DNA from: Bin25 sp026709415
GTDB lineage: Bacteria > Bacteroidota > Bacteroidia > Flavobacteriales > Flavobacteriaceae
Assembly (NCBI GenBank): GCA_965200045.1
Contig: OZ241330.1
Location: 1,612,001 to 1,676,000 of the forward strand
DNA length: 64,000 nucleotides
Reading direction: 5' to 3'
Below the pieces are notes generated by a model. That model was not told where the DNA came from, did no database searches, and saw only the letters and a list, made by a program, of their open reading frames with translations. The position numbers and the translations under genes were made by a program. Of the stretch, positions 52,191-60,741 are shown in pieces. The first letter of the stretch is position 1; each line of letters begins with the position of its first letter.

Positions 52191-54587
52191 ATGAACAGAA
52201 TATGTATTACTGGCCTTCTTTGGTCTCTGGCAATTTTCTCAGCCACTGGGCAGGAAACTCCAGAAAAACACACACCTGATATAAGGGGTAGAATCCAGAC
52301 TGTTGATATGGTCCATGGAAAAGTGATGACACTGGATCTTCAAGATTATTGGCGAAGTAACCTAGATGTCAAAAATGGAACGATCACTCCTGAAAAACGC
52401 CCCAAAGCTCAGCATGTTCCTGGGCTAATAGAGTACCGCATTTATATAGTTACCCCAGGGCTATATTCTATTCAGCTGGAGGCTGAACGTACGCATGATG
52501 CTCGTATGCACCTAACGGTTAATGGGAAAGAAAAAGCGGTTTTATTTGAGTCACCTATAAAGAATTCAGAAATCATAAATGAAGTAGCCTTACACAAGGG
52601 CTTGCACTATATTCGATTAACTTCTGAGAAACTAAATACGTCTATTCCTCATATTAAGACTATTTCACTACAACTACAAAAAGCAGAGGAAATTGCTAGA
52701 CCAATACTCCCATCACTTGTAAAGAAAGGTATTCCATCAAGTGTTAAAAAAGGATGGGAATTTGATGTGTCACGTAAGATTCATCTTGATTTTCATACAT
52801 CTGCCTATGTGGATAAAATAGGCAATCAATGGGATCCCGAAGAGTTTGCTGCTACTTTGGCTGACAACCATATCAATGCCGTAACCATCTTTGCTAAAGG
52901 TCATCATGGTTTTGCGTTTTACAATACAAAGATTGGTACGAGACATCCTGGCTTGGATTTTGACTTGTTAAAAGAGCAAATAAAGGCTTGTCATAAAAGG
53001 GGTATTAAGGTATTCGCATATTTTTCTGTGAATGTGGATGAACTCTGGGCTACTACAGAAGAAGGTGAAAATGTTAATTGGGAAACCTTCCAAAATGTGG
53101 ATGCTAATCCCGAAAAATCATATATAAAAGATTATACCTGGCCAATGATTCGAGAGGTCGTTGAAAACTACGATATTGATGGTTTTTGGTTTGACTTTCC
53201 AGGTTATGACCAATTTGTGTCTGGTACCATTGATTTGATTCGTAGTATCAAACCCAATTTAGTTTCTGCCTATAACCACCAATACAACAAACCCCGTGAA
53301 GAACTTGCCAAGCAAGATATCATGGAAATAGAAGCTTGGGAACATTCCCAATCACTCTACCGTTTGCCCTACATTGCCCGTTATGCCCATGGAGCTACAC
53401 CTATCGTGGGCATGACCACTCGTTTTTGGCATCGATGGGGTGATTTTGGACGAGTCAACGATGCTGCTATGCTCCAATTTGAGACCGCTGTGAGTTTTGC
53501 TAATGGTTGTGGAATTACCATCGGGGATCAGCTACATCCCAATGGTCGATTAGAACCCGCGGTTTACCAAGTAATAGGCCAAGCCATGAAACTAGGTAAA
53601 ACCATTGAGCCATATGTCAATGGAGCTTCTTTTGTCCCTTATGTGGCTTACTTACGTCAAGACTTGAAAGCCTCCTCAACTTTGATTGATAGCGGGATAC
53701 ATTTTAATGTTGTGGATGAAAAGATGCCATTAGATGCATATAAAGCTTTGGTTGTTCCTATGGCTGGCAAGTTATCAGATAACTATTTGCAAAAGTTAGA
53801 AGGGTATGTTAAAAATGGAGGTAAGCTCATTATTTATGGTAACCCTTCGGAAAAACTACAGTCCATTCTTGGTGTGGAAAAATATGATATAGATGTTCCC
53901 ATTGTCAGCATCAAGGATAAAGAAAATCTAACGGGAGCGTTTATTAGAAATCGAAATAAAGTCTTACCTACTGCTGCGGCGATGGATATTATGGTAAAAC
54001 AACCCATTGTCGCTGTAAAACCTATAGAAAACACTCAAGAAATTGCTCCGCTTGTATGGCAGATGAATCATGGAACAACACATCGTTTGTCACATCAACA
54101 AAGCCCACCTATGGATGAAGTATCGGGTTATTCGGCGATTACTTACAGAAAGCTTGGAAAAGGGGAAATTATTTTTTGTCCATTATCCATTTTAGAAGCC
54201 TATGCCAAAGATGGCTTTACACAAATGCGCCACGTTTTTAAAGATATGTTTCAAAAAGTAGTCAAACCTGAAGAACGTTTGGTAGAGGTAGAAAGTACGG
54301 TTGGTATAGAAGTATCCATCATGCAACAAGAAAATAAAACCGTTATTCACTTGGTAAACGGATTACAATCTCGTCGAGCAACACTTGAACCGATGCCTGT
54401 CATCGATGGATTTCCCTTGGTAGAAGAAGCCATTTTAAAAATTAATAAAGAACTGGTCAATAACAGAACGCTTAAAATAGTAACAGATAATCTTAGCGAA
54501 CTATCTCCATTGAAGGAAGAAGGAAATCAAATCATCTATCGTGTTCCTAATTTTTCCATTAATAGTGTATTTGTATTAGAAAATTAG
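52191..54587 (+). CDS. Secreted putative glycoside hydrolase, GHL6-like with glutamine amidotransferase-like domain
   Basis: The 798-residue protein has a signal peptide (NRICITGLLWSLAIFSATGQ). A beta-sandwich-like region (about 30-165) precedes a TIM-barrel of the hypothetical glycosyl hydrolase 6 type: KIHLDFHTSAYVD, NHINAVTIFAKGHHGFAFY, CHKRGIKVFAYFS and YDIDGFWFDFPGYD, the last with a candidate nucleophile aspartate. A domain like the trimerisation domain of GH42 beta-galactosidases follows (about 475-680; KLEGYVKNGGKLIIYG), then a C-terminal sandwich. Relatives are called fucosidase-like, but the substrate is unknown. It is 21 bases from a GH20 gene, so both probably degrade one N-acetylhexosamine-containing glycan. 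Confidence 0.75.
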   Translation: MNRICITGLLWSLAIFSATGQETPEKHTPDIRGRIQTVDMVHGKVMTLDLQDYWRSNLDVKNGTITPEKRPKAQHVPGLIEYRIYIVTPGLYSIQLEAERTHDARMHLTVNGKEKAVLFESPIKNSEIINEVALHKGLHYIRLTSEKLNTSIPHIKTISLQLQKAEEIARPILPSLVKKGIPSSVKKGWEFDVSRKIHLDFHTSAYVDKIGNQWDPEEFAATLADNHINAVTIFAKGHHGFAFYNTKIGTRHPGLDFDLLKEQIKACHKRGIKVFAYFSVNVDELWATTEEGENVNWETFQNVDANPEKSYIKDYTWPMIREVVENYDIDGFWFDFPGYDQFVSGTIDLIRSIKPNLVSAYNHQYNKPREELAKQDIMEIEAWEHSQSLYRLPYIARYAHGATPIVGMTTRFWHRWGDFGRVNDAAMLQFETAVSFANGCGITIGDQLHPNGRLEPAVYQVIGQAMKLGKTIEPYVNGASFVPYVAYLRQDLKASSTLIDSGIHFNVVDEKMPLDAYKALVVPMAGKLSDNYLQKLEGYVKNGGKLIIYGNPSEKLQSILGVEKYDIDVPIVSIKDKENLTGAFIRNRNKVLPTAAAMDIMVKQPIVAVKPIENTQEIAPLVWQMNHGTTHRLSHQQSPPMDEVSGYSAITYRKLGKGEIIFCPLSILEAYAKDGFTQMRHVFKDMFQKVVKPEERLVEVESTVGIEVSIMQQENKTVIHLVNGLQSRRATLEPMPVIDGFPLVEEAILKINKELVNNRTLKIVTDNLSELSPLKEEGNQIIYRVPNFSINSVFVLEN

Positions 54588-54608
54588 AGTTATTTAAAAA
54601 TAAAATCC

Positions 54609-56558
54609 ATGAAAAATTGTAGCATAGCACTATCGATTGTATTGATTACTAGCGGTTGGTTATCGATGAGATCTCAGGTTATTGACTTTAATCCTTCAAA
54701 ATGGCTTATTCCTCAACCGCAACATATTGAAATAGAATCAAAAAAAATCAAGTTGAGGGAAGGTCGAATAGTGGTGTTAAACAATCCTGATCTTTCTCAT
54801 AGGCTTCATCAATCGGTTCTTAAACTCAGAGATGAAATTGCCCCATGGGCAGGGGTTCGGGAAATTGGTATGTCATTAGCTGAGAAAGAAATTCCGGCAG
54901 TGCAACTCAAAGTGGACACTCAAATGATTGAGAAAGCTCAAGGTTATTCTATTTCCATAAATGCAGGACAAATCAATGTCATTGCCCATGACCAAGCCGG
55001 TCTCTACTATGCCATCGCCACTCTCAATCAATTAGCGGTCTTTGCTTCAGAAGCGGGATATCTCCCATCATTAGAAATCACTGATTTTCCAGATTTCAAA
55101 CGACGAGGTATCATGCTTGATATTAGTCGAGATAAGGTGCCCACCATGCAAAGTCTTTTTAAGCTAGTTGATCAAATGACTTCATGGAAAATGAATGAAC
55201 TGCAACTTTATACGGAGCATACTTTTGCTTATCAAAATCATGAGATCGTCTGGAAGCATGCCAGTCCAATGACAGCAGCGCAAGTATTGGAGTTAGATCA
55301 CTATTGTAAAGAACGTTTTGTTGAATTGGTGCCGAATCAAAATTCTTTTGGACACATGCACCGTTGGTTGGAACATAAGGAGTACACAAACCTATCAGAA
55401 TGCCCCAATGGTTGTGAAACCCCTTGGGGTCTAAGAGCAAAAAAAAGCTTGAGTCCTGCTGAACCTGGTTCTTTGGAATTGATGGAAGAATTGTATGCGG
55501 AATTATTGCCTCATTTTTCTAGCAGGTATTTTAACATAGGGTGCGATGAGACGGTGGAACTGGGCAATGGGAAATCCAAAGCGTTGGTCGAAAAACACGG
55601 TAAGGGGAGAGTGTATTTGGATTTTCTAAAGAATCTCAATGAACTAGCAAATAAACATGGAAAGAAGACCATGTTTTGGAGCGACATCATCTTGCGTTAT
55701 CCTAAACTCATCCCCGAACTACCCAAAGACATTACGGCTATGGTATGGGGCTATGGAGTGTTTCATCCTTTTGATGAGCAAGGGGCTCAATTCAAAGAAT
55801 CCGAAATTCCTTTCTATGTATGTCCAGGAACTTCGGCTTGGCAGACAATCATCGGTCGTTATAGAGACACCGCTCCCAATCAACTCAATGCCGCTGAAAA
55901 CGGTAAAAAACACGGAGCAAAGGGATACTTGCTAACAGATTGGGGCGATCATGGTCATTGGCAACCATTGCCCGTTTCATACCCTGGATATATTTATGGG
56001 GCAGGAGTTTCATGGGCTGTCGAAGCTAATTCTCAGGTAGATGTTCCCAAACTATTAGATATCCATTTGTTCAAGGATAAAAATCATATTATGGGGAAAT
56101 TGGTAAAAGATATAGGGAGTGTTTATAACGATAGAAACACTGTTCCGGTTTATTTTGATATTCTTCATACGGTACATCCAGGCTCTGTTTCCAAAGTGAA
56201 TAGAACCTATAAAAAAGAGGATTTAATGGAGTACATATCATCCATTGACAAAGCCATTGAACCGCTATCCAAAGCTGATATGCGCGCTGAAGATGCACCA
56301 CTCATTGAAAAAGAAATCTTGAATGCTGCAGCTTTGGCTAAATTTGGATGTCAGTTGGGGGTTGCTCAAGTCACCCATGGAGCTACCATTCGACAAATCG
56401 CCCCCATTCCATTAGACGAAAGATTAAAATTGGCCGATGAATTGGAACAAATCATTTATGATTTCAGAAATATTTGGCTCGAACGAAACCGAATTGGTGG
56501 ACTAAGGGAAAGTGCTGGACGAATGGAAAGTATATTGAGAGAATTGAGGAAGCAATAA
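54609..56558 (+). CDS. Secreted beta-N-acetylhexosaminidase, GH20
   Basis: GH20 enzymes remove terminal beta-linked N-acetylglucosamine or N-acetylgalactosamine by substrate-assisted catalysis. The 649-residue protein has a signal peptide (KNCSIALSIVLITSG), an N-terminal GH20b-like domain (to about 155) and the catalytic barrel with KRRGIMLDISRDKVP (substrate arginine), NSFGHM, and the FNIGCDETVELG motif holding the catalytic Asp-Glu pair. A helical C-terminal tail of about 130 residues follows. It is co-transcribed with the GHL6-like gene upstream. No SusC/SusD transport pair is present, so this is not a full polysaccharide-utilisation locus. Confidence 0.88.
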   Translation: MKNCSIALSIVLITSGWLSMRSQVIDFNPSKWLIPQPQHIEIESKKIKLREGRIVVLNNPDLSHRLHQSVLKLRDEIAPWAGVREIGMSLAEKEIPAVQLKVDTQMIEKAQGYSISINAGQINVIAHDQAGLYYAIATLNQLAVFASEAGYLPSLEITDFPDFKRRGIMLDISRDKVPTMQSLFKLVDQMTSWKMNELQLYTEHTFAYQNHEIVWKHASPMTAAQVLELDHYCKERFVELVPNQNSFGHMHRWLEHKEYTNLSECPNGCETPWGLRAKKSLSPAEPGSLELMEELYAELLPHFSSRYFNIGCDETVELGNGKSKALVEKHGKGRVYLDFLKNLNELANKHGKKTMFWSDIILRYPKLIPELPKDITAMVWGYGVFHPFDEQGAQFKESEIPFYVCPGTSAWQTIIGRYRDTAPNQLNAAENGKKHGAKGYLLTDWGDHGHWQPLPVSYPGYIYGAGVSWAVEANSQVDVPKLLDIHLFKDKNHIMGKLVKDIGSVYNDRNTVPVYFDILHTVHPGSVSKVNRTYKKEDLMEYISSIDKAIEPLSKADMRAEDAPLIEKEILNAAALAKFGCQLGVAQVTHGATIRQIAPIPLDERLKLADELEQIIYDFRNIWLERNRIGGLRESAGRMESILRELRKQ

Positions 56559-56601
56559 TGGTTTCAACGAAAAATATTTCTTAGAAAGCTGAACCTAACA
56601 A

Positions 56602-56609
56602 TATATTTG
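56602..56609 (+). promoter_or_regulatory. Predicted promoter of the HARE-HTH nuclease gene
   Basis: TATATTTG matches TAnnTTTG, with TTTC 21 bases upstream as a possible -33 element. It predicts a separate transcript with a leader of about 14 bases. Confidence 0.45.
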
Positions 56610-56626
56610 CATTAAGGAACCAAAAA

Positions 56627-57361
56627 ATGCCTGTCAGTTTTAAAGAAGCAGCAGTTCAAATATTATCATTGGATTCGCCTCTTGATTATAGAGAAATTAC
56701 TAAACGAGCTATCAATCAAGGATATATAGACTCGCCTGGAAGAACACCAGAACGTACTATGAATGCAACTTTAACAAAGGATATAAGATCAAACGGAAAT
56801 CAGTCTTCTTTTGTTAGAGTTTCTGAGGGTGAATACGCCCTTAGGGATTCAATAAGTCCTACTCCAAATAATTCGAATAATACAAATGGCAGGAATAATA
56901 GCGTAGTATCAAATAGTCAATACATTGGCAAGGCTGGGGAGTTTTATGTAGCATCCGAATTGTTATTTAGGGGATATAATGCTAATATCATGTCTCTTGA
57001 CGAGGGTATAGATATTATCGCATTGAAGAATAATAGATTATTCTCAATACAAATTAAAACTTCTAATCTCCATAGAAATAATTCGTATGTTTTTGATATA
57101 AAAAGGGTAGCGCTAGATCGACCATATGCAGGCATTGTGTTTTACATCTTTGTAATGATAGACGCTAACCAAAGAAAATCATCAATTATTTTACCCAATT
57201 TAAAGATACATGAACTTATTGATAAAGATGCTATCAGAGAGGTTTCAAATAACCGCTTCAGACTTACGCTAAGAGAAAGAGGTGATTCAATATACGTTGG
57301 ACCTTTAGGTTTAGAGCAAGAATTAAACTTTTATTGGGATCATTGGGAAATTATGAGGTAA
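56627..57361 (+). CDS. HARE-HTH domain fused to a PD-(D/E)XK nuclease-like domain
   Basis: The 244-residue protein has two parts. Residues 1-73 match the HARE-HTH winged helix (SFKEAAVQIL, LDYREITKRAINQGYI, GRTPERTMNATLTKDIR, FVRVSEGEYALRD). An Asn/Ser-rich linker (75-97) follows. Residues 98-200 look like a restriction-endonuclease fold: GKAGEFYVASELLFRGY (E105), EGIDIIAL (D129) and FSIQIKTSN (Q142, K144), the E...D...QxK pattern of PD-(D/E)XK enzymes. HARE-HTH domains are known from restriction enzymes and chromatin proteins, where they are thought to read DNA or its modifications. No methyltransferase lies nearby. It converges on yebC with an 11-base overlap. Confidence 0.7.
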   Translation: MPVSFKEAAVQILSLDSPLDYREITKRAINQGYIDSPGRTPERTMNATLTKDIRSNGNQSSFVRVSEGEYALRDSISPTPNNSNNTNGRNNSVVSNSQYIGKAGEFYVASELLFRGYNANIMSLDEGIDIIALKNNRLFSIQIKTSNLHRNNSYVFDIKRVALDRPYAGIVFYIFVMIDANQRKSSIILPNLKIHELIDKDAIREVSNNRFRLTLRERGDSIYVGPLGLEQELNFYWDHWEIMR

Positions 57362-58076
57362 GAGAATGACTAGACAGGTTATAAAATACTTGTTGAACAT
57401 CTTCATCATTTTCTAGCTTTTCAAGAAGTTTTTGAATTGAGTCCATTTCAGTTTGATTTATTTCGATGAAGTTTTTTGGGATGCGTTCAAATCCTGAGGA
57501 AATAATCTCATAGTCATTATTTTCTAAAAATTCTTGAATTCTCCCATATTGATCAAATGGTCCGTAAATAATGATGGAGTCATCTTCTGTATTGATTTCT
57601 TCAACACCAAAATCAATTAATGATAATTCTAACTCTTCGAGTTCAACCCCACTGGAATGAATGGAAAATAGGCAATAATGTTCAAATAAAAATTCAACCG
57701 AACCAGAAGTGGCTAAGTTTCCCCCAACTTTATTGAAATAACTGCGAATATTTCCTACCGTTCGATTATTGTTGTCCGTGGCCGTTTGAATTAATAGGGC
57801 GACACCACCAGGTCCATAACCTTCAAAAAGCAATTCTTTGAAGTTTTCTGAGTTTTTGTCCGTCGCTTTTTTGATGGCTCGTTCAATATTTTCCTTGGGC
57901 ATATTGGCCGCTTTGCAGTTTTGAATGAGGGCTCTTAATCTTGAATTGTTTTTTGGATCGTCTCCACCTTCTTTAACAGCCATGGTGATGTCTTTTCCTA
58001 GGCGAGTAAATGTCTTAGACATCGCTCCCCATCGCTTAAATTTTCGGTGTTTTCTAAACTCAAAAGCTCTTCCCAT
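57351..58076 (-). CDS. YebC/TACO1 family regulatory protein
   Basis: The 241-residue protein opens with GRAFEFRKHRKFKRWGAMSKTFTRLGKDI and has NMPKENIERAIKKAT and YEGYGPGG-like LLFEGYGPGGVALLI, all diagnostic of YebC/TACO1. These proteins were described as transcription regulators and more recently as factors that help ribosomes through proline-rich stretches. The first codons (EFRKHRKFK) carry the extra basic residues found in Bacteroidota members. It converges on the HARE-HTH nuclease gene with an 11-base overlap and lies 121 bases downstream of the gcvT start side on the same strand. Confidence 0.93.
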   Translation of the reverse strand: MGRAFEFRKHRKFKRWGAMSKTFTRLGKDITMAVKEGGDDPKNNSRLRALIQNCKAANMPKENIERAIKKATDKNSENFKELLFEGYGPGGVALLIQTATDNNNRTVGNIRSYFNKVGGNLATSGSVEFLFEHYCLFSIHSSGVELEELELSLIDFGVEEINTEDDSIIIYGPFDQYGRIQEFLENNDYEIISSGFERIPKNFIEINQTEMDSIQKLLEKLENDEDVQQVFYNLSSHSLTS

Positions 58077-58114
58077 TGAGGTTATTTAATGGAGTCTATG
58101 ACCTATTTAAACTT

Positions 58115-59197
58115 TCATCTATTGATAAAAGGAGGCTTCACAACAACGGCTTTTAAAAGTTTATGACGAACCTGTATAAAGACAGGAACCCCCAATTGTA
58201 TTGATGAATTAATAATGGCTAATGCAATTCCTTTTTTAAGAGTTGGGGAAAAAGTTCCTGACGTCACATAGCCAATGGGGTGTTCCTTTAAATCGAAGAT
58301 TTCTTGATCTTTCCGCGGAATGCCTCGATCTTGTAGTTCTAATCCAACCAATTTTTTATTCGGAGGATGGCTTTTTTGATTTGCTAAAAATTCGTGATCG
58401 ATACACTTTGTTTCAGGTTTTGTAACCCACCCTAGTCCCGATGAGATAGGGGATAGTTCATCTTTTAGTTCATGACCATAAAGACAAAACCCCATTTCCA
58501 AGCGTAGAGTATCTCTGGCAGCGAGACCAATCGGTTGTATTCCAAATACTTGACCAGCTTCAAGAACTCGATTCCAAATGTGCGAAGCACTTTCATTATT
58601 AAAATAAATTTCGATACCTCCTGAACCGGTGTATCCGGTGGTGGCAATCAAGACATCTTCAATCCCTGCAAACCTTCCCTTCTGGTGATGATAAAATTTT
58701 AAAGCCGTTAAATCCACAGATGTTAAAGATTGCATGGCCTGAATGGCTTGGGGTCCTTGAATGGCTAAAAGTGAAGTTTGAGATGAAATATCGGTGAGTT
58801 GAACATCATATGTATGAGCATGTTGCTGTAACCATTGCCAATCTTTTTCAATATTGGCAGCGTTGACCACCAGTAAATATTTTAAATGGTCTAATTGATA
58901 GACAATTAAATCATCAACGACACCGCCTTTTCCATTAGGAAAAAAATTGTACTGAGCCCTACCAACATAAAGTTTCGTGATATCGTTACTACAGACCCAT
59001 TGTAAAAAATCTTTGGCCTGTTTTCCTTCAACGATGAATTCTCCCATGTGCGATACATCAAAAACACCTAAATGTTGTCTGACTGTTAAGTGCTCGACGG
59101 TTGCACTTTGGTATTGAATCGGCATGAAGTAACCGGCAAAAGGAACCATTTTGGCCTCTAACTTTAAGTGGGTTTCATAAAGTTTCGTTTTTTGCAT
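58115..59197 (-). CDS. gcvT: Aminomethyltransferase (glycine cleavage system T protein)
   Basis: GcvT releases ammonia and passes a methylene group to tetrahydrofolate from the aminomethyl-lipoyl arm of the H protein. The 360-residue protein has MVPFAGYFMPIQYQS, FDVSHMGEF, ANIEKDWQWL, the folate-site TTGYTGSGGIEIYF and LAARDTLRLEMGFCLYGHEL. ATG at 59197 is preferred to the TTG directly before it. A -7 element ends four bases upstream. The gcvH and gcvP genes are not nearby; the shared L protein could be the LpdA encoded at 27.5 kb. Confidence 0.95.
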   Translation of the reverse strand: MQKTKLYETHLKLEAKMVPFAGYFMPIQYQSATVEHLTVRQHLGVFDVSHMGEFIVEGKQAKDFLQWVCSNDITKLYVGRAQYNFFPNGKGGVVDDLIVYQLDHLKYLLVVNAANIEKDWQWLQQHAHTYDVQLTDISSQTSLLAIQGPQAIQAMQSLTSVDLTALKFYHHQKGRFAGIEDVLIATTGYTGSGGIEIYFNNESASHIWNRVLEAGQVFGIQPIGLAARDTLRLEMGFCLYGHELKDELSPISSGLGWVTKPETKCIDHEFLANQKSHPPNKKLVGLELQDRGIPRKDQEIFDLKEHPIGYVTSGTFSPTLKKGIALAIINSSIQLGVPVFIQVRHKLLKAVVVKPPFINR

Positions 59198-59201
59198 CAA
59201 T

Positions 59202-59209
59202 CAAAAATA
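59202..59209 (-). promoter_or_regulatory. Predicted -7 promoter element of gcvT
   Basis: TATTTTTG matches TAnnTTTG. The predicted transcript begins at about 59198, one base before the ATG, so it would be essentially leaderless. A second match (TAAATTTG) lies about 25 bases further upstream and could be the true promoter instead. Confidence 0.35.
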
Positions 59210-59271
59210 GTTGGTCAACTAAATTCCAAATTTAGTCAGTAAATTGAGCAAATTATAAATCAGATTCAAAT

Positions 59272-60690
59272 ATGAAAAAAAAACTCGGTTCTATCTTGTT
59301 GATTCTTATTGGATGCGTTGGTGGCAGTACATATAGTCAGCAACCACACGGATTAACCCCAACATTCCATCAAGAACGAAGAGACGAGTTACGCTATTTG
59401 ATGACGCCTAATTCAGTAGCGGTTTTATTTGGAGCTCCGATACGTAACCGTTCCAATTCGGTGGATTATATCTATCATCAATCTCCCAATTTTTATTATC
59501 TCACGGGATGGCGAGAACCTCATGCGGTTTTGATCTTATTTTCAGAAAATCAAATCGATGAGATAGGGAACTTTGATGAAATTCTTTTTGTGCGACCAAA
59601 AGATCCGTATCATGAAATGTGGGAAGGAAAAAGATTAGGTATTCAAGGAGCCAAAGAAATGGGATTCGATCGAGTCATGGCAAAGGAGAATTTTAAAAAT
59701 TATCAAATAGGTTTTGAAACTTTTGAGCAAATTCTCTTTTTTAATTTCCAAAATGACATCATCAATACGGATGACGTCAGTGATTTGTTTGATTTAGTGC
59801 AAAACTTTCAATCGAAGGTGAATTATTCTGAAAAAGCATTGAAATCAAACAACTTTAATCAGAATTTATTGAGACAATACTTAACTCAACTACGAGAAAT
59901 CAAAACGCCTGAAGAAATCGAGTTACTAAAAAAAGCCATCTTCATCTCTGTCCAAGGTCAACTCGAAGTCATGAAAGCCATTAATGAATCAATGACTGAA
60001 AGAGAAATACAAGGGATCCACGAATTTGTCCATAAAAAATATGGAGCTAATGATGTGGGTTATCCTTCTATTGTTGGATCTGGAAACAATGCCTGCATTC
60101 TACATTATAGAGCCAACAATAAAACCGATATCAAAGGAGAATTGGTTTTGATGGATGTGGGAGCAGAATTCCAATATTATACTGGCGATATCACAAGAAC
60201 AGTTCCAGCTTCAGGAAAATTTAATGATCAACAAAAAGCCATTTATCAAATTGTGTTTGAAGCTCAAAAAGCGGGTATTAATGCAGCTAGACTTGGAAAT
60301 TCGTTTCGATCCATTTATCGAGCTAGTAGTCAAATTATCCAAGAGGGGCTGTTAAATCTTGGGATCATACGAAAACCTGAAGAGTATCGAAAATATTTTC
60401 CTCATGGCGTCACGCACCATATCGGATTGGATGTCCATGATTGGGGGGAGTATCAAGATCTTAAAGAAAATATGGTGATTACCATTGAACCAGGAATTTA
60501 TATTCCTGAAGGCAGTGATTGTGATCCCAAGTGGTGGGATATAGGGATTCGAATAGAAGATGACATTTTAATTTCGACGGATGGACCAATCAATTTATCA
60601 GTTGATTTGCCTCGACATTGGAAAGATATCGAAGACATTATGGCACTGCCAAGTGCACTGGATGATTTTAAACTACCTCCAATAAAGTAA
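59272..60690 (+). CDS. pepP: Secreted M24 metallopeptidase, aminopeptidase P type
   Basis: Aminopeptidase P removes the first residue from peptides with proline in second position. The 472-residue protein has a signal peptide (KKKLGSILLILIGCVGGSTYSQ), so it is exported; the cysteine in it is not a convincing lipobox. The N-terminal creatinase-like domain includes NFYYLTGWREPHAVLILF. The M24 domain has all five metal ligands: two aspartates in LMDVGAEFQYYTGDITRT, the histidine in HGVTHHIGLDVHD, and glutamates in ITIEPGIYIPEG and GIRIEDDILI. It is divergent from gcvT. Confidence 0.92.
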   Translation: MKKKLGSILLILIGCVGGSTYSQQPHGLTPTFHQERRDELRYLMTPNSVAVLFGAPIRNRSNSVDYIYHQSPNFYYLTGWREPHAVLILFSENQIDEIGNFDEILFVRPKDPYHEMWEGKRLGIQGAKEMGFDRVMAKENFKNYQIGFETFEQILFFNFQNDIINTDDVSDLFDLVQNFQSKVNYSEKALKSNNFNQNLLRQYLTQLREIKTPEEIELLKKAIFISVQGQLEVMKAINESMTEREIQGIHEFVHKKYGANDVGYPSIVGSGNNACILHYRANNKTDIKGELVLMDVGAEFQYYTGDITRTVPASGKFNDQQKAIYQIVFEAQKAGINAARLGNSFRSIYRASSQIIQEGLLNLGIIRKPEEYRKYFPHGVTHHIGLDVHDWGEYQDLKENMVITIEPGIYIPEGSDCDPKWWDIGIRIEDDILISTDGPINLSVDLPRHWKDIEDIMALPSALDDFKLPPIK

Positions 60691-60741
60691 CAAACAGTAA
60701 TCATCAAAAAGGAAGCTTAGAATGACATTTTAAACAAACGA

